A DNA stretch of 64,000 nucleotides from Cycas panzhihuaensis (taxonomy: Eukaryota > Cycadophyta): the NCBI GenBank assembly GCA_023213395.1, contig CM041465.1, forward strand, positions 231,081,741 through 231,145,740, in the 5' to 3' direction. Made by a program: the position numbers and the translations under genes. Positions within the stretch are counted from its first letter, which is position 1, and every line of letters starts with the position of its first letter. The notes under the pieces are model-generated. The model had not been told where the DNA came from. It searched no databases and saw only the letters and a list, made by a program, of their open reading frames with translations. Of this stretch, positions 48,590 through 60,879 are shown one piece after another.

Positions 48590-49048
48590 TTGTTTTCAAA
48601 ACTAGTTGGTATCATTTGCTTGGCAAAAACTAAAATTTATAATTATCTATCACTTTTTTAGAAATTTAAAATTATTACATTTCTTAGTTATAAGATTAGT
48701 TTTATTTTATTAATATTCATATGGGATCTATGACATGTTTAAATACCCATGGGTTAATTTTTATGTGATTTAGATTACTTTTACAATTTTATTAAATAAA
48801 GAAAGTTTTAAATTTAGGGGTTTTTTCTACTCCAAATTAGTTTCTTAACTTTAGGGAATGGTAGTTAGGATTTTTGTATATTCAAAAGTAATGAATTTAT
48901 ATGCTTATGCATTATAAAAACACCCAATTTCTATACTAGAAATTAACAAAAGAAGTATTCTTGATTTGAGAACTTGGGTTTGTTTTCTTTGAGATATATG
49001 TTATTCTATTTGCACGCTTATGATGTTAAAGAGATCATCACCCTATCA
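48590..49048 (+). repeat. Element 8 LTR (partial)
   Basis: Aligns with the reverse complement of 40125-40600 (TTAGTTTTATTTTA, CTATGACATGT, CATGGGT, TATTATTCTATTT-like segments) and ends CACCCTATCA as that LTR does. Its first third is not recognisable. Confidence 0.72.
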
Positions 49049-49050
49049 TT

Positions 49051-49066
49051 TCATATAAGATCATGG
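49051..49066 (+). other. Decayed primer-binding site of element 8
   Basis: TCATATAAGATCATGG occupies the place of TAGTATCAAGGCATGG in the related minus-strand element. Confidence 0.5.
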
Positions 49067-49074
49067 TTCAACTC

Positions 49075-50230
49075 TAGGAGAAGAGGAAGAAGAGATTTAT
49101 AACAAATTATTAGTAAATTATTATTTGAGAATTATTAAAAGTAGGTTGAAAGTGTTTAGAGGAGAAAAGTAAATAGCTTAAGAGGCAAGATGGTTAAAGG
49201 ATGGAATACATAAGTAAATAGGAGTATGAAAAATCTTTAGAGAATCATTGAAGATGTTGCAAAGGTTGTGTTGAGGTAATAATAGACCCTTCTAAGAAAT
49301 GGACAAGATCTAAGGAGGCATGACAATGATGTAGAAATAAAAATAGAAGTTAGAGTAGAGCATGAGGAAGGAGGACCATAAGAAACCCCATCTTATAAGG
49401 AGATAATGTTAAAAGCCTTAGTAGAAATGAATAATAGAGTGAAGCTTGATATCCCAAAGTATGGGGGTAACTTGAAGCTTGAAGACTTGATTAATTAATT
49501 GGTTGAGTAGTATGAATTTTTTTTTTAAATGAAAGAACATGGCAAAAGAAAGGAAGGTGAAATTTATATGCATCAAATAGAAAGGTCATGCAATGAAATG
49601 GTGCGATCATCTACATAAAGAGAGGGTAAGAAATAGAAAGGATAAAATTTAAACTTAAAATAAGAATGTAAAGAAGTTCAAAGGAAAATGCCTCCTTGTG
49701 GATTATTCATAAAGTTTGTTTAAAAAATTTTAGAATTTAAGGTAAAGAGAGGAGTGTCCTAGATTATACTTATGAATTTAATAAATTATCAATTAGAGTA
49801 GAGCATGAAAAATTAAAAGAGAAGATAACTTTCAAGCCTATAATTGTTTAAAATTTTCCATCTAAGATGAAAGTAAAATATTTAAAATAATATTGTTTAA
49901 GATGCTTACCAATTTTCTTTAAAAGTTAATGAGAAATAGGACATAAACCCTACTTGAAAAGCATCTATGATGAAGAAGAGGTCATCAACTCTATTCAAAT
50001 GTTGGGGTGGATTCAACTAATCCCATGGAAAATCCTTCAATCAAATGGAGAGGTAGAGTGTAACTCAAGGTAGAAAAGACCAAAGGGGTTTCCAAAACCA
50101 ACCAAAAGGCCAAGGTTTCCAAGGAGCCCAAATGGGAAGAAACTTTGATAGCGTAAGTAATATACTTAGGAGGTCTATTGCTTACTATGGATGTAACGAA
50201 TAAGGCCATAAGGACTATGAATGCTCTATT
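49075..50230 (+). pseudogene. Element 8 gag relic
   Basis: Gag-domain remnants near 49480-49700 match the same region of the minus-strand copy (AGTAAGAACATGG-type reading, KVMQ, IIYIKRG). The stretch 50050-50160 is nearly identical in layout to 39080-39170 (AGGTAGAGTGTAACTCAAG, GGTTTCCAAAACCAACCAA). A CCHC knuckle near 50170-50215 reads YYGCNE, stop, GHKDYECS. Confidence 0.72.
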
Positions 50231-50240
50231 ATTTTAACTA

Positions 50241-52307
50241 ATCAAGAAACTAAAGGGAACAACCAAGAGTGAACTTGGCTCTATAAACTCTATAATTTGA
50301 AAGCCCTTCAGATGTAAAAAATCATCAAAAAATTCACTGAATATATAGAAAGCATTTTTCCAACTTACATTATCATGTACAAGAACTATTCAAACCAAAA
50401 TCACCATTTTTTATTTAGTTGAATCATGCTAAAATTAATAGATTTTCTATCTAAACTCTATGGTAGTCTCTTAATATACATGTACTAATAAAAATACTAA
50501 AAAGTATATATGTACTAATGAAAATAATAAAAAATAATTGCCTAAGTCATATTAAACCTATAATAATTTATCACTCTTATTGTTATTTATTTCATTTCTT
50601 TATGTTGGAATTTATTCAAACTTAATAGTGAGTAAAAATATAAATCCAATTATCAAATTTAATAAATGCATAACTCATAATGATGGTGAATCCTAATACT
50701 AGGACACTCATAACTACCTACATAAATGAACCAAGATAACCTTCATTCATTGGAGTTTCCATAAGATATTTAGTCTCACAAAAAACTCTTTATTCTTCCA
50801 TCAATTAATGGACAAATATTAGCACTTATATGTCTTAAGAATAGGCATCACATGTATTCAAATAATATCCATAATAAAAATTAAGTTCTCATAATTGATT
50901 TGATTCAAATTGCCTAAAAACGATCATGACTTTAAATTAACATAAATACGCTAGTGAGTCTTCAAACTAGCATTACCTCTACATGCAAAAATTTGGCTCC
51001 ATAACCTCATATAAGCTTCAAACTATTTGTGAGAGTTTCCTCCTTCTCAATACCAATTATTAGTAATAAAATCAACTCTAATATAAATTATTAGAAAATT
51101 TAAAAATGATTAGATATAATGTGTTGGATAAATAATTGAATAATAAATACAATTATAAATAATGAGGTTAATATAAGATGAACATGAAAGCAAAGTAATA
51201 TGAAACATATACATTGTAAGGACATAATAATACAATAGAAGAATAATCACCCTTTAAAGAATTATATTAGATGGATATTTATATTTATAAGTACAACTAA
51301 CCTCATGTCCAACCAATGATGTGAGAGAACCTATAAACCCACCTATGGGGAATTACATGAATAAGTGAGCATATGCACATATCTTAATGGTGCGCACAAC
51401 TTAATAATGATACATAATTAGAGAGTGGGAACCTAAAACTATTTGTATAACTTTATAACAAAATAATTAATCATTATTTCTAATAAATTTAATATTGTCT
51501 TCTACTATAAGTGATAAGAAAACACCTTATAATAGAGTTAAGCTATAAAGTATTCTAGAGTAATAGGATAGGTTATGGATGATAGAAAAATATATAAGGA
51601 GAGGGTAGATTTGAGAATCTCAATCTACATCTAAAATGTCCTAATAAAATGGAAATCAATTGATAGGAAAAGAAATAAAATTAATTGAAAGAGAAAAGGA
51701 TTTAATAGTTCATCATGCTAATTTTAATTATATAGCATTATTAATTAAGAATGGTTGATACTATATTGCTCTTACATTACCAAAATGATATTTTCATACT
51801 ATATAATATCTAGCTCTTATGTTTACATTCATTTACCTTCTCTCTTGTTTGAATATTTAATTGCTCCTTTCTATTACATGAATTTCTGCCATAAATTCTT
51901 CCATGATCAATCATAGAAGTTTAATTTAGAGTATAATGTAAAAAGAAAAAAAGAAATAAAGACTTGAAATTCATTTACTATAATTCTCTTTAAAGTTTTT
52001 CTAGGCCAACCCCTAAAAAAATCCTCTCTTATTAAATTAAAAACATATTTATACATGAAGATAATTGTCAAATCATTTATTTGTTGGGTAAACAACCTAA
52101 TTAAGAAGAAACCACAACTAACAACCACTATTAACTAGCATATATATTAGTCATAAATACATTAACCCACTTATAAGTGTGAGGACCTAAAAGCAATTTA
52201 TATAGAAGAAATAATAAAAAGGATAATGACCAAAGGTCTTTAGGACCCCATTTACATAATGTTCCATCTACACACACACACACACACATACACACACACA
52301 CACACAT

Positions 52308-52342
<35 letters not shown>

Positions 52343-53710
52343 TTTTATTTTTTATTTCTATGTTTGCCCATGAAATTATTGATTCTACACAAGTGCTTTA
52401 AAATTTTAAATTTTAATGACCTTAAGGTTTAGAAATTTGTTCGTTCCTCAAACTTCTTCCAAGAAATTTCATGTATAATAGATTTTCTCTAACTCTAAAT
52501 TAATTTTCAAGTGTGCATGTTGGGTCTAAACTCCCATGTAAACATGGGCCTCTTACTAAATTCTCATTCCTTAAAGGATTATGACTCTTCATTAAATTCT
52601 TTATCCTTATAGGATTAGTCCATGTTGGAGATAATGTTTAATTAATAGTGGTTAAGTTATAGATATAAGACAGTAAAGTTGTTATTAAATGATTGGTTAA
52701 TACAAAGCTTCTCAAACATGATCTTATTATATGATGTTTACTATAACATCATCAATTGATAATGAGGTGACACAAAACTATATAAAGGAAAATATATTAA
52801 AAGGAAAAGTAGATCACCTATTAGCTATTTTCACTATTTGGGCATCACTTCTCTAAATGTTACCTTCACTTATCCAAATGACACTAAATAACTATGTGTG
52901 GAAGATGCTTCATCCTTAATCTATTGTTAATAAGTTAATATATTAAAATGCCCATGCCTTTAGGTTGTCACTACATTTATAGACTATGTCTACCCTCTTC
53001 AAATTATTATACACACTTCAAAATGATCTACTCATTCAAAACACCATATATATATATTCTCTTTCTTAAATAGATGCCCATGTAAATTTAATCAATATAA
53101 ACTACCTCAACTATAGATTTGAACCCTCTAATATAGATTTTCTTTTATGCTAACTACCATCTTCTTTTGGTGTTAAATGCCTTACTAATGGAATTAACTT
53201 ACTGCATCAAATTCCCTATAAATAGGTTGTTAACATCTCCTTTTATGTTGCATTCTTCACCATATAGGCATGTCACTTATTTTATTTCACTTTTCTTATA
53301 AACTCTTAGCAACAATCCAACACCTAAGGCACACTCATAATTGCCTCTCACTCTTAACTTTTGATGGTAAATCTATCTACTAGATACTCTTAATTACCTC
53401 TAAAATGTATTTTACTTTATTCAATAGCTTTAGAGATCACACAATCATGGATCATCTTTGGATGGAAAAGATGATTACTATGTGCATAAATTCTTTAACA
53501 TTAAATTTACTTCTCATTATATGATAACATACTAACAAACTATTATTTCTCTTATAATGTGTACAAGCCTTCTTTAGTAAAATCATCTCACAGATAATAG
53601 TAAATGTAGCTACATGCTTAATATAAGCATCACATATATATAAGTATCCACAAATAACTTATCAAATGAATAATATTATTATTAGCTTAATGTATGGATT
53701 ATTGGGTATG
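50241..53710. other. AT-rich interval, nothing recognised
   Basis: No domain, LTR pair or RNA gene recognised. It includes the palindromic AC/GT microsatellite at 52270-52340. Confidence 0.5.
52270..52340. repeat. Palindromic (AC)n-(GT)n microsatellite
   Basis: About 38 bp of AC/CATA units ending ATACGT followed by about 30 bp of pure GT, so the whole is self-complementary around TACGTG. Confidence 0.95.
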
Positions 53711-54344
53711 TGATAATAATGTATAAGGAGGCTAAAATTTTGGACCTTTTTCTATGTGGGTTTCCCCACTAATCTTTTCTTTAGGGGTGTGGGTGGGCTT
53801 GCCCTCCCACTAGTGTCACCAAGGGGTCCAAGGAGGGTAGTGATAATTATGGAATCCCCCTTGGCAGGCAATCAAGGGCAATGCCTTTGAAGTGAAAAGC
53901 TACAGTACAAAAACCTACTAAATTATAAAGAGAATCAAGGCCATTCATTAAAAAGGCCCTAGATCTAATGGTTGTGATTGATGTACCTTCATATATATAA
54001 CCCACATTAGGTAATTAGTTTTCTTAAGTATTGTATCAAATTACATTATATCATGAGTAACTATTGGTTGTTGTTATTGTGAACTCTGTAGTGGCTAATA
54101 TACAAATATTTATTCTTGTTTAATAAAGATTGATACCTTTTCTGTGTGGATGATTCCCTAACACTCTGCTAGGGTTTTACCACATTATATCTAGCGTACT
54201 TGGTAATGTGTATGCTTTCATGAGTATATTGAATGATCTTTCAATTATGTACTTGCATTTAGTTACAGTTTTAAATATTATTCTTGTTTCAAAATAGATA
54301 GATCTTGGTGGTTAATTTTAGTTATTTAGAACTAGGTTTTCTCA
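53711..54344 (+). repeat. Element 4, 5' LTR
   Basis: Starts TGATAATAATGTATAAGG (approximate) and ends TTTTCTCA. It contains TATA-like TATATATAA near 53993, AATAAA at 54122-54127 as likely poly(A) signal, and a GC-rich hairpin block near 53785-53830. Confidence 0.8.
54122..54127 (+). terminator. Poly(A) signal candidate in element 4 LTR
   Basis: AATAAA about 120 bp downstream of the TATA-like motif, as expected near an R region. The matching part of the 3' LTR is lost beyond 58759. Confidence 0.4.
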
Positions 54345-54348
54345 AACG

Positions 54349-54361
54349 TGGTATGAGAGCC
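54349..54361 (+). other. Primer-binding site of element 4
   Basis: TGGTATGAGAGCC, one base from TGGTATCAGAGCC, four bases after the LTR end. Confidence 0.82.
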
Positions 54362-54418
54362 ACATATATTTCACAACAAGTATGTGAAGGGTTTGGTATT
54401 AGTTCTTTCTATATCAAA

Positions 54419-55220
54419 TGGTAAAAGTAACAAATGTAAAGTTTGAGGTGGAGAAGTTTAATGGGAAAAATAACTTCAAGTTGTGGAAGCTCAAAATATA
54501 TGACGTTCTGGTGTAATAAGGTTTATACAAAACCTTGGAAGGCGAGTCAAAGAAACCCCTAGGAATGGATGATGATGAATGGAAGATTTAGATAAAAGAT
54601 ATCTTAGTGTAATATGTTTATATTGGAAGATAAAGTTATTTTTAATATTACAGAGAAAAAATCAGTAGTAGGATTATGGACTAAGTTAGAAAGCCTATAT
54701 ATGACAAAGTTTGTGACTAATCATATCTACTTGAAGAGGCAATTGTGCTCATTATGAATAAAGGAAGGTACCAAAATTCCTAACTATTTAAATGTCTTTA
54801 ATACTCTTATATATCAATTGACTAGCATTGGTGTACATATAGAGGATGAGGACAAGGAAGTAGTCTTATTATGCTCATTACCTAAGTCTTGGGATAATAT
54901 TATCATCTTTATTAGCTTAATTACTATTGATGATATTGATTATAACTTTATTGTGAGTGCCTTGTTGATTGAAGAGGTTAGAAGGAAATCTAGGTTAGAG
55001 ACCTCTATATCAAAATCCATGATAGCAAGGGGTAGATCTATTGAAAGAGGACAAAGTTCTAGAAATACATCAAGATTGAAGTCAAAAGGCAAGAAGGATA
55101 AGATAAGATGTTGCCATTGCAATAAGGTAAGACACCTTAAGAAGGATTACTAGAAGAGCAAGGAGTTCCAGAAGAAGGAAGACTTTGCCAAGGAGGCAAA
55201 TCAAGCTAAATTAAATTAAG
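54419..55220 (+). pseudogene. Element 4 gag (broken)
   Basis: ATG 54419 gives MVKVTNVKFEVEKFNGKNNF and KLWKLKIYDVLV, then two stops. The UBN2 region is open at 54818-55153: LCSLPKSWDNIIIFIS, then SRLETSISKSM and KGKKDKIRCCHCNKVRHLKK. The zinc knuckle C-x2-C-x4-H-x4-C keeps all but its last Cys, which is Tyr. Confidence 0.87.
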
Positions 55221-55269
55221 GTATAGATGATGATGTCTTAGTTACATGTAATTTTTCTCATTACCATCA

Positions 55270-55595
55270 TGATTAACTGTTAGATTTAGGTGCTTCTCAC
55301 CACATATGTCCATACAAGAGTTAGTTTTCTTTGCACCAGTCTCTTGATTGTGGTGATATTCTTATGGGAAATGTTTTTTTTTGTAAAATTGTTGGGATTG
55401 GTAGCATCAAGATCAAGATATTCAATGGTGTAATAAGAACCTTGATAGAAGTAAGATATGTACCTAAAATTAAAAGAAAATTAATTTCTTTGGGTGAATT
55501 AGATTCTAGTGGTTACAAGTTCATAGGTCATGGAGGAGTTATAAAGGTGTCAAAGGGTACCCTAGTTATAATAAAGGCTTTGAAAAAATAAAATT
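55270..55595 (+). pseudogene. Element 4 aspartic protease
   Basis: LLDLGASHHICPYKS shows the active-site block with D-L-G in place of D-S-G. The open stretch 55331-55591 continues GDILMGNVFFCKIVGIGSIK, EVRYVPKIKRKLISLGELDS and GYKFIGHGGVIKV, a complete copia protease C-terminal half. Confidence 0.85.
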
Positions 55596-55659
55596 TTTAC
55601 ACGTTGTTAAGAAGTATAGAAATCAATCAAGAAGACCCAGTATCAAAGACAATAAAAGA

Positions 55660-56540
55660 TTCTACTTAGTTATGGCATCAAAGGTTAGGGCACATGAGTG
55701 AGAAAGGATTGAAAGAGTTAATGAACTATAAGTTACTTCCTGACTTGTAGCTTCTAGATTTGACATTTTGTAAACATTGTGTCTTTGGAAAGTAGTGTAG
55801 ACTCAGATTTAATATAGGGAGTCACGCAAGTAAAGGTATTCTAGATTATGTCTATTTAAATATATGGGGACTAGCCCTATGATATCTTATGGAGGGGCAT
55901 TATATTTTGCTACATTCATAGATGACTACTCTAAGAAGGTGCGGGTCTATTTTTTGAAAAAAAAAATATATTGTATTCAATATGTTTAAATAGTTTAAAG
56001 CTTTGGTTGAAAGGAGCATATACAAGTCAATCGAATGTTTATGAATAAACAATGGAGGTGAGTTTAATTTTTTAGAGTTTAAAAACTATTACAGAGAATC
56101 AGGGATTGAAATACATAAGACCATAAGTTATACTCCATAGTAGAATGTCATTGTAGAATGCATGAATAGAACTCTTTTAGAAAGAGCAATAAGCATACTC
56201 AGTAATGTAGGCATGCAGCAGCGCTTATGGGCAAAAGTAGTTTAAACAACTTGTGTCTGATAAATAGATCACTATCAGTTGCAATAGATTATAAAATTCC
56301 TAAAGAGGTATGGATTGGACACCTATGTGATTATTCAAATTTGAAAATATTTGGTTGTGATACTTATGCTTTGACTGATAAAAGTTAGCATACAAAATTA
56401 GACCTAAAATCTAGAAGGTACATCTTTGTTGGGTATGGTGATAAGAATGGAGTTAAGGGATATAGTTTGTGGGATCCTACTACCTATAAATTCATCATAA
56501 ATGGAGATGTAGTATTTGATAAATCTCCTTTCCTAAAATT
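55660..56540 (+). pseudogene. Element 4 integrase (both catalytic Asp lost)
   Basis: The HHCC finger is fully readable (LWHQRLGHMSEKGLKELMNY, FCKHCVFGK). In the core the first motif reads VYLNIWGL and the second INNGGEF, so both catalytic Asp are Asn, each a G-to-A change. TPQQN is now TP-stop-stop-N near 56133. Glu is kept in IVECMNRTLLERAISILS. The C-terminal part follows to 56540 (LKIFGCDTYAL-like reading, SRRYIFVGYGDKNGVKGY). Confidence 0.87.
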
Positions 56541-56779
56541 AGACATTATAGAAGTTGAGATGAAATGAGAATAGAAAACTAAACATCAATAGGTTAGGTT
56601 TGAAACACAACCATCTTCAAAAGCATAAAAGAAGGAAGAGTTTTCTAAAAATGAATCTATAGAAGAAATATAGGAATATGAGGATATTCCTCAACCAACT
56701 GTAAGAAGATCCACATGGGTTAGGCACCCTCCTAAAAGGTACAACCCAAGTAGTTATATTGCTTTGATTTCTAAAGATG

Positions 56780-57490
56780 GTGAACCTACATGTTTTCAAG
56801 AAGTAATGGATGATGTCCATTGTGCACGGTGGATGAGGGCTATGAAGAAATGCAAGCCTTACAAAAGAATAACTCATGTGACCTAGTAGAACTTCCATAA
56901 GGTGGGAAAACTATTGGTTGTAGGTGGGTTTACAAAAGGAAAATAAATATTGATGGGAAAGTTAAATGATATAGGGCAAGATTTGTGGCAAAAGGTTTTA
57001 CATAAAAAGTAGGTATAAATTTCCATAAAATCTTTTCCCCAATTATCAAACTTATTTCTATTCAAGTTCTATTAGCATTTGTGGCTTTACTTGATTTAGA
57101 CTTGGAGTAATTAGATGTTAAAACAATATTTCTACATGGAGATTTGGAAGAGGAAATATATGTAGAATAGCTAGAAAGCTTTATACAGAATGGTAAGAAC
57201 AAACTTGTTTACAAGCTCAGGAAATCTTTGTATGGCCTGAAGCAATCACCCATGTAATGGTATAAGAAGTTTGATTATTTAATGGAGAGCCAAAATGTCA
57301 AATGAAGTGAGTATGATTATTGTGTTTATTTTAAAACCTTGGATAATGACTTATTCATTATTTTGGTGTTATATATTGATGACATAATTGTGGCAAGTGA
57401 AAGTATAAAAGAAATCAACAAGTTGAAGGCTCAAATAGAGGACATTTAATATAAAGGATCTAGGAGTAGCAAAATAAATCTTGGGCATGG
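56780..57490 (+). pseudogene. Element 4 reverse transcriptase (broken)
   Basis: Readable blocks are: GCRWVYKRKINIDGKVK near 56920; LDVKTIFLHGDLEEEIYVE near 57113, with its first Asp intact; [15 protein letters not shown] near 57208; and LYIDDIIVAS near 57370, with Y-I-D-D intact. Stops interrupt between blocks. Confidence 0.86.
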
Positions 57491-57559
57491 AGATATATAG
57501 AGATAGGAAGAATGGTAAGCTTTAGTTTTTATAATAGAAATATATAGAGAAGATACTAA

Positions 57560-58320
57560 CTAGATTTAGTATGGGAAATGTGAAACCTATTAGTATCTTG
57601 TTTGTTTCCCATTTTAAGCTTTTTTCAAGTTTGGGTCCTAATAGTGTAGAAGAAAAAGAATATATGTCACATATACCTTATGCTAGTATAGTAGGAAGCT
57701 TAATATATATCATGGTATGTACGAGACCTAATATTTCATATGTAGTCAGTATGGTTAGTAGATATATGGCAAATCTAGGCAAAGAGCATTGGGTAGTAAT
57801 GAAATTGGTGCTTCAATATTTAAGGGGCACAAGTAATTATTATATTACTTTCAATGGTGTAGGTAATTTAATTTGTGGATATATATATTTAGATTTTGTA
57901 GGATATTTAGATAAAAGAATATCAACTTCAGGTTATGTGTTTACTCTTGCAAATGGTCTAATTAGTTGGATGTCTAAACTTTAAAGCATAATTACTTTAT
58001 CTACTACAAAAGTTGAGTATATTATTATAGAATATGCTTGTAAGGAGGCAATTTGGTTGCAGGGTCTATTGGGTGAGCTTGGAAGGGTACGTGATAAGGT
58101 AAAGGTATTTTATGATAGTCAAAGTGCCATTTACTTAGCTAAGAATTTAGCTTGTCATAATAGGATAAAGCATATTATAGTCAAATATAATTTTATGAGA
58201 TAGGTTGTTGAAGCAGGTGGAGTAGCACTTGAGAAGGTTCATACTCAATAGAATTGTGTAGATATATTCACTAAACCAATACTACTAAAGAAGTACAAAT
58301 GATGTTTAGCTTCTCTTGGG
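57560..58320 (+). pseudogene. Element 4 RNase H (broken)
   Basis: Open from 57571 to 57984: ASIVGSLIYIMVCTRPNISY, RYMANLGKEHWVVMK, LQYLRGTSNYYI, YLDKRISTSGYVFTLANG. After one stop it continues STTKVEYIIIEYACKEAIWL and VFYDSQSAIYLAKN, to the CVDIFTKPILLKKYK end near 58300. Confidence 0.88.
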
Positions 58321-58384
58321 TTGCAGAAAGGTGATGAATAGTTCAAGAAAGACATCAGTTAAAATTATTGTTAAGATGGAGATT

Positions 58385-58759
58385 ATTTAGTATATATAAG
58401 GAGGCTAAAATTTTGGACCTTTTCCCACACAAGCTTCTCTACTAATCTTTTCTTAGGGGGGTGCAAGAGGGCTTGCCCCCCTACTAGTGCCTTTGGGAGA
58501 TCCAAGGGGGTAATAATAGTTATGGAGCCCCTTAGTAGGGGATCAGGGGAAATGCCCCTGAAGAAAAATGTTAGGATTCAAAAACCTACTAAATTGTAAA
58601 GAGAATCAGGGCTATTCATAAAAAGGGCCCTAGATCTTATAGTTGTGATTGATATAACTTCTTATATATAACTCATATTGGGTAATTAGTTTTCTTAATT
58701 ATTGTATTATATTGCATTATATCATGGGCAACTGTTGGTTATTGTTGTTATGAACTCTG
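58385..58759 (+). repeat. Element 4, 3' LTR, interrupted
   Basis: Follows a short purine run (AAGATGGAGA). It matches the 5' LTR from AAGGAGGCTAAAATTTTGG to GAACTCTG, then gives way to TGATAACTTG of element 9, whereas the 5' LTR continues GAACTCTGTAGTGGC. Confidence 0.85.
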
Positions 58760-59820
58760 TGATAACTTGATCCGATTTCAAATCTATTAATCTAAAATAC
58801 TCCTCAAAATGAGTATAAAAGCATTTGGTAATATTTATTTTCATATTTTTGACCTTTATTTGGTAGAAAAATGTTATTTAGACTCTTAAAAATGTGGAAA
58901 TTTTGTATTCTAATACAACCATGCTTTACCAAGGTGCAACCAAAAATCCACAGTTATAACCAAAAGGGTCTGAAGGTGTGACTATGAGTTTATAGGTGTG
59001 ACTGGACTATAACTAGGTACGATCATATTATAGCTATGTACAACTAGACTATAACCAGGTATGACCAAATGGAGATCTAACAATTTAAAAGTGATTGGTT
59101 GATCATAGAAAATACCTAACTTAGATGTACACCTGTTAACAAGTTAGAAAAATAGTTTTATTAACTATTTTTCATCAGTTATAAACAAAAGAGTGAAGAT
59201 ATAAAATAAAAGGAAAAGAATAATTAATGTAGAGAATACACGAGATGCATGGAATATACTAAGGGTACAAAATATACTTGAGGAGTTTGAGAGTCATAGA
59301 TGTAGCCAGAAGGAAAGAAATGAGAGCCATAACAATCCTTGAGAGATGCACGAGTTCGCCATTACCTTGGAGACAAGCATTAGTGACATGAATAAGAAAT
59401 AGATAGAGGAAGAGCATAAAGGAAATGGCATTTGCCTAGATCTATTCTTAAGGTATAAGAGGAGTTTAAAAAGGTTCAAGCATAGTGTGGGAAAGATAAA
59501 GATAATGATAATAGTCTAGTGAAGATGCCCAAGTTAGTCGATAACCCAAAAGAGGCTTGTGACTGAAAATAGAGGATAAATCCTCACTTCTTGAAAATTA
59601 GAAAACCATTCCAGACAGGATGCAACATCCTAATTCATGCCCTACATACTTTCCTTCATTCTAGATTGTTGTAGTAGTCTCATATATGCTCATTAGAGTG
59701 CAAAAATAACAAAATTTTTGTAAGAACTTTTCAAATATAAAATGTAATATATTTTATATTGATTTTGAGTTCATTTCAATTATATAAAGTTTTTACTTTT
59801 CCATTCGAATTTAGATTAAT
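58760..59820 (+). repeat. Element 9, 5' LTR
   Basis: Begins TGATAACTTGATCCG exactly where element 4's LTR is broken. It contains a cluster of short degenerate repeats of the type GGTGTGACT...CTATAACTAGGTACGA at 58940-59070. The right limit is set by the PBS; the expected CA end is not clean. Confidence 0.65.
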
Positions 59821-59824
59821 GTTT

Positions 59825-59838
59825 TGGTATCAAAGCTC
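59825..59838 (+). other. Primer-binding site of element 9
   Basis: TGGTATCAAAGCTC, a variant of the initiator tRNA-Met type site. Confidence 0.75.
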
Positions 59839-59989
59839 AGTTTTTAAAAACCCTTGGGAATTTAGAGATTTTTAAAGAAAAAGAGAGAGAAAAAAACCTC
59901 TTTGTTTTGTTGTGAGAAAAGATTTTATGAAAACTAGGTTTTAATACTAGTTAACTAGTGAGCCTTTGACTGAACTACTTGAGAGAGAG

Positions 59990-60740
59990 CATAGACAATG
60001 AAGAAAGATGGATGAACCATAGCAAGAGATGGAGAAAAGGTTCATAAAACTGGAGCAAAACCTAGATAGGTTAACTCAACTTGTGATGTAGCTTGTTTCT
60101 CAGTAAGGCACATCCTCTTTAATAGCCAAAGGCAAGAAGAAGGAAGAAGATGAACCAGTAAAAGAAGAGACAAGGGAAGGACTTGTAGAACACTGACAAG
60201 CTGAGGAAGAAGAAGATAACAGTCCATCAATAATAACACATGTATTCAAGTTATTTAAAACCCTCATAAAGAAGTAATTCTATCCTATTGGGTATGAAGA
60301 GAAACAAAGAATAAGATGGTACTATTATCGATAGGAAAGAGGCCAAAATGTTTAAGAATACACAACAAAATTTTAGAAGCAAGTTGTTATGTTAAGCATC
60401 TCTTTATTAGGCAAAGATATAATGCTAAAATATATTAGACTATTGTACCAACATATTTATCAAGAACTTTAATTGTTTGAAGTGAAGTTGCTTAATGAAG
60501 CCAACAAGAAAGTGATTGCCATAGAGAATAGGAACAAGAAGATGTGCATAGAGAGGAAAAGGTTTACACCTCAAGAAGGTAACAACAAACCTTCCTAAGG
60601 AAAGAAGTTTCTAAGAAACATTGGATAGCAATTGATTGGGGGTTTTGGCAAGAATAAGTAAGCTAATACCACCCAAATCAAAGTCTCTTGCACACATTGC
60701 AAATAAGTGGGTCACAACATAGAAGATTGTTAGTTTCTAC
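59990..60740 (+). pseudogene. Element 9 gag (broken)
   Basis: Reads QEMEKRFIKLEQNLDRLTQL, then AKGKKKEEDEPVKEETREGL, a capsid part with KQVVMLSISLLGKDIMLKYI, a basic tail, and the knuckle near 60685-60735 (SCTHCK, stop, VGHNIEDC), where C-x2-C-x4-H-x4-C is complete apart from an internal stop. Confidence 0.8.
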
Positions 60741-60879
60741 AACTGGAGAAGCAACCCAAGAACAAGGGAAAATATAAAGCCAAAGTTAAAGGTAAATCTT
60801 TACTTAATTCTATAGGTGATGAAGACATTTGTGGTACTAAAGGAGCCAATGAAAAGTTGATGCTCACGGCTAATGCTGA

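Larger units (their letters stand above)
48590..50240 (+). mobile_element. Gypsy LTR plus gag relic, element 8
   Basis: Same family as the tandem pair but in the opposite orientation: LTR to 49048, decayed PBS, then gag. Protease and pol are absent. The two copies lie about 8 kb apart as inverted relatives. Confidence 0.75.
53711..58759 (+). mobile_element. Copia element 4, 3' LTR cut by element 9
   Basis: 5' LTR 53711-54344, PBS 54349, then gag-PR-INT-RT-RH, and 3' LTR from about 58385 to 58759, where element 9 starts. The LTR copies share AAGGAGGCTAAAATTTTGG and most of the following 360 bp. Frames are broken throughout. The last part of the 3' LTR and the right target duplication should lie beyond element 9, outside the window. 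Confidence 0.88.
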
